From Blattamonas nauphoetae (Eukaryota > Preaxostyla > Oxymonadida), in the NCBI GenBank assembly GCA_033064195.1, contig JARBJD010000545.1, positions 1 to 34,849 of the forward strand: a stretch of 34,849 nt of DNA. The letters run 5' to 3'. The notes under the pieces are model-generated. The model was not told where the DNA came from and did not search any database. It worked only from the letters and a program-made list of their open reading frames with translations. Below, piece by piece: positions 28,540 through 34,849 of the stretch. The position numbers were made by a program, and so were the translations under genes. Position 1 is the stretch's first letter. Each line of letters opens with the position of its first letter.

Positions 28540-29505
28540 ACTTTTCTGCTCGATCGATTTCCCATTCCAGAACTATCCAACTGTGCAAATCGATAATATC
28601 CAGGCATCTCAGTTTGGTACTGATCGATATCATCATCTGTTCTTGTTGCATAGGCTTGGCGTGTCAGCTACGCAAAGTGTCGATATGTTCATCTGAATAG
28701 TGATTGAAGTATTCTTTAAGAAAGTTGAGTCTTGAGTAATCATTTGGAGAAACACAGGATGAATCTGTTCCTTGAGGGCTTTCTTTGTTTCATACTGGGA
28801 TTGTAGTCCTGAACATGATCATGAAGCCATTTGTCCCACATTTGTGATGCTACTTTGATTGAATCGAATTGAACACCATATTGTCTATGACATGTTTCTC
28901 AAGATTTGCGGGGTTTCCTTGACTTGCACGAGTTATTCCAATACACTTGTCATGAAGTCGCCAACAACTTTCTTCATTATTGCATATGGTTGTTGAGATC
29001 GTTTAGTCTTCATCTCTTCATAGCTGATGTCTCAATTGGTTGGTAAATCGTATGTTCCATTCTTGAGGAAATTCCTGCACCGCTTTGATTTTCCTTCCAT
29101 TTTCTTGATTGAATGATGTATGGTTTCAGTCTTCGCATATCTGGTGTTGGATTCATTGCGTAGTATGTCTCTTTGACTGGTCTACTGTTGTATGGAGTTA
29201 GCATGGCACCATTGACTGCAATCAAATCTCCAGTATCATTGTCGTACCATCACATCAGGAACTTGTCCATATTGTTCTATTTTCGCAGTCCAATTTCGTC
29301 CAGTTCTCGTAATATACTCGTGCTGATGGAAGACTGCACAGAACATCATTGCGTCTGGTTTGAATATCATCGTCGGCATAGATTCGTTTCAATGCTGCTT
29401 GAGTCTCCGGTCCGTATCTCATTTTGGTTTCTTCGCTTGTGCTTTTCTTTGTGGTTGAACGTACACTATCTTTGTGACATTGTTTGTTTTCGTAAAAAAC
29501 CAAAA
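28540..29505 (-). pseudogene. Unrecognised Polinton gene (broken)
   Basis: Protein-like sequence on the minus strand is spread over several frames, with several breaks. Recognisable stretches are MRYGPETQAALKRIYADDD near 29420, a part with DVLCSLPSARVYYENWTKL, and MNPTPDMRRLKPYIIQSRKW near 29120. No protease, ATPase or capsid motif is visible. It lies between the capsid block and the packaging ATPase, which runs the other way. The stretch is too decayed to assign. Confidence 0.35.
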
Positions 29506-29533
29506 GTATATTTTAATTAGAGTTAAATCACAA

Positions 29534-30398
29534 ATGAACAAATCGAATATGGCTAAACCGAGGTTTCGCAGTGGAACCCCTGTCTCTAACAGTATGTGAA
29601 TGCAAAACTGAGTGAAGCTTCTAGTAGAATGTGTCTCATGAAGTGCAATCACAAATACATCCAGACTTGAATTTCAATCGCAACAGTGTTAATGTCCTTG
29701 TCGGAAATAGAGGAAGTGGCAAACATTTAATGCTCTTCGAGAAGTTGCCAAACTCCAAAATGTTCAGGTCAGAAATGAATTGTTTCATCTCTTTGTCTTG
29801 TCACTGATAAGAATATTGATCCAACCTTCGACAAATTCAAACCAATATTGAACGTTCCTTATGTGAAAGTCAAATACGATGATGCACTTCCATTTCTGTT
29901 GGAACTCTCTGAATCAAAAGCAGCGTATGAAGAGATTATTGACAATCAATGGCAGAATAGAATCACTGATGAATGCAGAGAGGATCTCTTTGACTCACTT
30001 TACATTGATGACTTCTCAGTTAAGAATCTCCAAACGATTATCCTTCTTGATGACTGTCGTAGAATCTTAGAGAGAAGAACATCCAAAAATAGAAATGACC
30101 ATGATGAGATTCTGATAATAGAATTGACAACATGAATATTTTGATGGATTATTCAACAGAATTTAATTATTTTGAAGAACATTGGATCTGAAACAAAAAG
30201 TGCAGTCATTCTTCGATACAACACTGATGGAGGAGCACTGAATGAGATCAACAAAGATGGGTTAATCAGAAGGGTCTGTTAATTCTTGGATAAGGTTGCC
30301 AATCGTCTCGTCAAAACTTCGAAGCCTCATGCTGAGTATAGTTCTGTCGAATTGATTCTTCAATGTCAGACAATCTTTGATCAATCGAGAGTGAATTA
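29534..30398 (+). pseudogene. FtsK/HerA-type DNA-packaging ATPase (broken)
   Basis: Near 29690 the plus strand encodes NSVNVLVGNRGSGK, a Walker A loop. Near 30030 it encodes LQTIILLDDCRRIL, a Walker B strand with its acidic pair. Between them lies a helical part with YVKVKYDDALPFLLELSES. This order and spacing fit the packaging ATPase found in Polintons and related viruses, which drives DNA into the shell. It shows several breaks. It is on the strand opposite to the capsid and integrase genes, which is common for this gene in such elements. Confidence 0.7.
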
Positions 30399-30399
30399 G

Positions 30400-30611
30400 G
30401 AGAAGTGGAAGCATCAACATATCGTTTCCTCAGTGCAATCTCACCTCTTATTTTGTTATTCTGTATCCATCAATTTGAATCATCCTATTCAGTTTCGCGT
30501 TGTACTCATTCAGTTCTTTTTATTCTTCTCCAAGTATCTCTGAAAGTCGTGGATGTTTGTGAACTCTTTCTGTTCAGGATCAAACGGTTCTAATATTTTC
30601 AGTGATGTCAT
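30400..30611 (-). pseudogene. Small unrecognised Polinton gene (broken)
   Basis: After a class-2-like block, a frame begins MTSLKILEPFDPEQKEFTNI and continues with charged helical sequence (DFQRYLEKNKKN). It is broken about once. Nothing identifies its function. It sits between the integrase and the ATPase. Confidence 0.35.
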
Positions 30612-30630
30612 TTCAATGAAATAAAAATAT
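30612..30630 (-). promoter_or_regulatory. Class-2 promoter-like block
   Basis: On the minus strand, ATATTTTTATTTCATTGAA lies directly before the ATG at 30611. Confidence 0.4.
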
Positions 30631-30646
30631 CTGAAACATTTTGAGA

Positions 30647-31800
30647 TTAGATTAAATTAAATTCAGCAATGAATTCTGGAGTTAAGTCGTCAATAGAGTC
30701 TGCATGGAACTTGGTGTGCTGAATTGGGACATAGACAACTTTTGACAGACATGTGAGTCCATTCAGTAGAGTAGCTACGACATTACCGTGTTTGTATTCG
30801 ATGAATTTCCCCACGAATTGAAACTGTCTTCGCTTCTTCTGAAACTTAGCAACAGTCTTGTCCAGATCAAGGTGAATCAACAGAATGTTTCCTGGTTTGT
30901 ATTTCCATAGCATCTGTGCTGTCTGCTGTCTTTGAATGTTCTTCAATTGTTCTTCACAACTGGAGATATACAGTGCTTCAATCTCTCGATTGTTTTGTGC
31001 TTGCTGTGGAGTGAACTTGTTCCAGTACGCTCGATGAGGAGTCATGTTGTAGTATTCCACCATCTGATTCATCAATGAATGATGTGCCATTTGTGTCGCA
31101 TTGTCTTGGAATCCATCTCTGACTGTTCTTATCACTCGATCGACAATCCTATTGTGATTTGTGAATGGCGAACTTGTGAAATATGTGCTGACATTCTGAT
31201 CCTTGAAAAACTCTGATGCTTCTCCACTTGTCCAAGCAGCTTCTCCATCACCACGAATGTTATTCACCTGAACTCCACGATGATTAATCAGGTCATTGAT
31301 TGCAGTCTTGACTTTGCTCCATGATTTCTCCAGAACAGGAATCACAACCAGGTATTTAGTGTTGATGTTAATTGCGAAGAGATAGATCTGCAGTACTGTT
31401 TTCGAAGTTGGTGATTGGATAAAAACGAGATCAATTTCCCAGGATCCGAACTTGGGAGAAAAGTATGGTCTATCACAATTCTGAGGAACCTTTCTGTCTG
31501 ATGTCTTCTGTGGATCACCTGTAATTGCTTTCGACATGAACTGCATTTTTGATCGAAAAGGATACAATTTTTCCGTTGTTTTAGGAATCATTGGTGGATC
31601 AATTCTCATTCTGTCACTTTTCTCTCTGAATTTTCCTCGGATGTGCAACACTCCATCTGTGATCAAATTCCTCATACCAATCCTGAAATGATCTTCCTCC
31701 GAATGGGATTTGTTTGTGTGAGTCAGAATGAAGTCAAGATCTTCGTTCGCAATCTTCCGTTTATTGAGGCTCGAACAAATGTGTCTCTGTTCATTTTATT
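30647..31800 (-). CDS. INT: Polinton retroviral-type integrase
   Basis: This enzyme would insert the linear element into host DNA. The core frame from 31675 looks whole, and protein-like sequence continues upstream to about 31800 (HICSSLNKRKIANEDLDFIL). An N-terminal region precedes the rve catalytic core, where KFGSWEIDLVFIQS, then NIRGDGEAAWTSGEASEFF, and TNHNRIVDRVIRTVRDGF mark the typical landmarks. The segment MVEYYNMTPHRAYWNKFTPQ is the usual region after the core. The C-terminal part (PGNILLIHLDLDKTVAKFQK, VGKFIEYKHGN) resembles the SH3- or chromo-like tail of Polinton integrases. Its length of about 340-380 residues fits the family. It ends with TAA. Confidence 0.85.
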
Positions 31801-32515
31801 TGCATCCAGAATGTGAGGTAATAAAGTGTTCCATCTGCTTTTGATTATTCATTATTGAGTTCTCAGCTTTGATCTGTTCATCTTCTGAGTCATTTCTCTG
31901 TTGATGATCAAACAATCCTTTCATCTGTCCCAACTTATTGAGTACTTGCTGTGTCGTCGGTTCGTAGTGTCTGATCTCTCTCTCACAGGGTGTTTGAATG
32001 GAGTTGTTCTGATTGACATTGGTGGATTGGGAATAATGACATCATCCTCCTCCTCTTCAAATCTCCTCTCCTTCATTGGATATTCATATTCAAACCCCAT
32101 TGATTTCAAGTTTCATCTGTCCATTCCCATATTCAATTCCTAGTTGGTCTCTGCACTGGTGTTGGGATTGAATTGGTCTTGCCTCTGCAGCCTTCGAATC
32201 CTGTTCACCCTGATTCACCTCGATATGATATGCCTGCAAGCAGTACTATCCTGAATACGAATTCCTAGGAAGTTGCTTACAAATTGTTGAACTACTCTTC
32301 TTCCATCAGATAGTACTAATTCAGGAGAGAAACCTCCATTGAACCAATCCTCGAAGTATGTTTCATCATTTCCATCAAATGGTCCATTAGAATCAGCGCC
32401 ATGATAGACAGGTAAAACGTTAGTTAAAGTCCATTTCTTTTCGACTATTCTGTTTTAGAATGCTGTGTGCACCGAAGGAGTCTATTCACTATTGTATTGA
32501 TCTGTCGTTCATTTA
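31801..32515 (-). pseudogene. Unrecognised Polinton gene between integrase and polymerase (broken)
   Basis: Protein-like stretches lie on the minus strand: GNDETYFEDWFNGGFSPELV and RVVQQFVSNFLGIRIQD near 32240-32400, and an acidic part with KERRFEEEEDDVIIPNPPMS near 32050. It shows a few breaks. No motif is recognised. A small AT-rich block near 32515 may be its promoter. Confidence 0.35.
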
Positions 32516-32534
32516 TTCAAAAATAAAGTTTGTG

Positions 32535-34849
32535 TTTATTCAATAATATACTCAGTTGCTTTCAGTCCATGAATGAATGGAGGACACGATTCATTTTCAC
32601 GATTGCCTTCAGATGAATTCCACTGAGACTGAGTTTCTGTTGTATTTTCGCAACTCAAATCCATTGCTGTCATTGTCAGAATGAACTCTTCGTCTGAAAC
32701 GCATCATTCTGATGCTTGAACCGTTTTACGGTGAAGTTCAATGTTGTCGTCACTGTTTTCTCCATTCAGGCACTTCACATAGTCATCACTGTGATGTTTG
32801 TTTCTTCAGAGACACTTTGATTTTGCATTTCTCATCGAGAGAGTAACACTTGGGTGCAAGACAGATCATCTGTTCACCTTCCTTCTCAATTGCTAATCCC
32901 AACAGTTTCTTCTCATCATCGACACCTTTTCAGGATTGGGAAACCATTCATATTTGTGTGCATCATAGAATTCTTTGTCAGCAATCACGTGTTCAAATTG
33001 TTGATGAATTCCAGCATTCGGATCTCCACTAATTGCCCAATAAGCAGAGTCAGTATCTCCCTCACAGAAGTGAATCTTGTTCATGTCTAGACACTTGTAC
33101 ATGAAGTTGTAGATGAAATTCAGATACCAGAACTTGGCATTGTCGAGTGTGAATACTGCTTCTTGCAGACATGTTTTGCATGATGCTCTGTCTTCAATCA
33201 CAATGTAGTTGTCCTCATTGATCTCTCGAGTCGCCACAAATCCTTTCATCATTTGTTTCAAGTATGTTCTCTTCTCATTGCAGATTGTGATTGAGTTGTA
33301 CTTCTCAGTGTTCATTCCATCGTATCCGTAACTTCCATTCAAGTTGGTCTTACAGAACTGCTCTTTTCCTTTGTTTCCAACCTTCATTGCTTCTATTCGA
33401 TCATTCATAAATGATGTCACAAATGGTTCAAATCCAGCATGTCTCGAGAACACCATCACACTCTTGATGTCGTCGACGATGAAGTGACAGTAGTCGATGA
33501 GGAACCACAGATAGTATGTCGAAAAGAACATATACTGATCGTGAGTGCTCAAGAGTTGAGTCAGCTTTCTTTATTTGTCATCAGTCTTTAATCCATGTTT
33601 CTTCATCAATGAATACGTCTTCTCTCCAATGTTTTCTTCTGTTGTATTGACAATGATGTTTCTGAAGATTGGTGGGAAGTTAATGAACTCATTGATGTGC
33701 TTCTCGTCTATGTGTCCTTTCAGTTCTGCAATAAATAGTGTCTTCTGATTCTTGTCTTCGATGATCTCCCGACATTCTTTATCTCCTGTTGCAGTAAACA
33801 AGCATCTTCCTGGCATGTACATTCTGTGATTAGTGTATGGATTGTTCTTGTTCTTGATTGAGGAGAAAGCACTTGGGTAGAGGGAATTAAAGTCAACACC
33901 GCAGACATGAGTCATTTTATGTTCTGTATCAGTGGAAATAACCTTACCGTTTTCGAACTTGAAGTGATTGATTGGTGTCACATCTTTGATGTTCTGTCGA
34001 TGTTGAACATTCGATAATCCACCAGTCACTGCTGCTCCTTTATTGTCAGAGTCAGGAATGACCATCTTGTTCAGACTGATTAAGAACTGCAGATTCATCA
34101 ATGTTCTCTTTGAATGTCCTTTCTGAATTGTCGATTCTATCCAGTGTTGGTCGAACTGCTTGTGAAGTGACTTGCAGATGTAGCACACTCTCTTGCACTG
34201 TTGAACAAACCAATCGTAATCTGCTTCAGTGACATTTTATCAGTGCTGCGATGCTTTCTGGTCTTGATAAATGTATGATGCAACCTTGTATTTCCAGTAT
34301 TGCTTGGTGATTTTATTTCACCAGATTGATCCACTCCATTGAAATCATCATCGATATCAAATCCTTATACGCACAAGCATACTTGATTGCTGAAGCATTG
34401 CTGACAATGAGAGATTGTGCAACATATCCACTTTGTATTGGAAGTTCAGATCAATGATTGTCAAGTGGTGCTCATACATTCGACGTCTCTGATGTTGTAG
34501 AATTTCAGATATTCCCAACGGTTCTTGAATCCTTGTTTGTTCCAATCATCAAGATATAATTGGTATTCAGTATCGGACATTTCACTGTTGTTCAGACTGG
34601 AATAGAATTCATATTTGAGAATGGTTCTTGTTTGCTCAGTACTGCGTCGTAGTCTGATGAGTCGAAGGATTCGTAAGCAAAGAATGATTTCTGAGTGTAG
34701 TGTTTCCACCCAAAGCCTTCACTGCATTATCCAATGTCATTGGTCCTGTGTACGACATCATGTCAATGAATCGAAGTACCTGTTGTGTCTTCTCGTGTCT
34801 GATCAATACTTGTTTGTACTTTGTTGTTGATCCAAGGAAGCCTACACTT
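32535..34849 (-). pseudogene. pPolB: Polinton protein-primed DNA polymerase B (copy 2, partial, broken)
   Basis: This is the second polymerase copy, and it runs off the right edge. Reading leftward from the edge it holds the exonuclease region (KFYNIRDVECM near 34480) and the treble-clef or HNH-like insert near 34130-34210. The palm motifs follow: A (HVCGVDFNSLYPSAFSS, near 33890), B (CKTNLNGSYGYDGMN, near 33330) and C (FCEGDTDSAYW, near 33050). The end is a C-terminal part with GLAIEKEGEQMICLAPKCYS. Together with copy 1 it confirms the family. It shows several breaks. The region 34360-34849 matches 820-1290 of copy 1 at roughly 90% by eye. Confidence 0.9.

Larger units (their letters stand above)
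19578..34849 (+). mobile_element. Polinton (Maverick) copy 2, left and central part
   Basis: This is a capsid-bearing, self-replicating DNA element. It starts with a terminal inverted repeat matching the right end of copy 1 and runs past the right window edge. Parts in order are: two left-end plus-strand genes of unknown role, a partial copy of the two-repeat gene, an S74-chaperone fibre gene, a small gene, two jelly-roll capsid paralogues, two small hydrophobic proteins, two unrecognised genes, a packaging ATPase on the plus strand, an integrase, another unrecognised gene and polymerase B. It is clearly broken, with probably ten or more breaks in total, most in the ATPase, the second capsid gene, the gene near 29000 and the polymerase. 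The genes at 19848, 21572, 27212 and the integrase look whole. Comparing with copy 1, the full element would be about 20 kb. Confidence 0.9.

Overview
This is eukaryotic DNA that appears to come from an anaerobic flagellate, most likely an oxymonad of the Blattamonas type. That placement is an inference. It rests on a very long intronless beta-helix surface-protein gene, crowded Polinton (Maverick) relics and a pogo-like DDE transposase. Long frames run without in-frame TAA or TAG, and all three stop codons are used as stops, so the standard code fits and the reassigned code of Streblomastix does not.

Layout. Positions 1 to about 7355 are the right-hand part of a first Polinton copy. It holds protein-primed DNA polymerase B on the minus strand, a small two-repeat protein, an array of about 139-bp hairpin units, a gene-free skewed stretch, a terminal gene and a terminal inverted repeat. 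Positions 7356-7804 are host flank. Positions 7805-18428 are one host gene for a secreted right-handed beta-helix protein of about 2,850 residues. It is split by a nested pair of DNA transposons: an outer element at 15556-17610 with a 4-bp ACAT duplication, and inside it a 1,632-bp pogo-like element at 15688-17319 with TA duplications and a near-complete transposase. Removing the outer element and one ACAT restores the host reading frame exactly.

Positions 18471 to about 19577 hold a gag-like gene that looks like a retroelement remnant. It is cut by the left terminus of a second Polinton copy, which runs from about 19578 past the right edge of the window. This second copy carries left-end plus-strand genes, a fibre-like protein with an S74 (endosialidase-type) intramolecular chaperone, and two tandem jelly-roll capsid paralogues. 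It also carries two paired small hydrophobic proteins, a packaging ATPase, a retroviral-type integrase and a second polymerase B. Both Polinton copies lie in the same orientation and belong to one family: polymerase segments align at roughly 90% by eye. Both are decayed, with several breaks, although a few of their genes look whole.

How the parts fit. Polymerase, integrase, ATPase and capsid genes would together replicate, insert and package the Polinton. Its genes show two recurring AT-rich start-proximal motifs. One belongs to the polymerase and terminal genes and the other to the capsid, fibre and small-protein block, which suggests early and late promoter classes. The most unusual items are the S74 fibre, the hairpin array, the unrecognised repeat domain of about 58 residues encoded near the element end, and the clean nested transposon insertion in the host gene.
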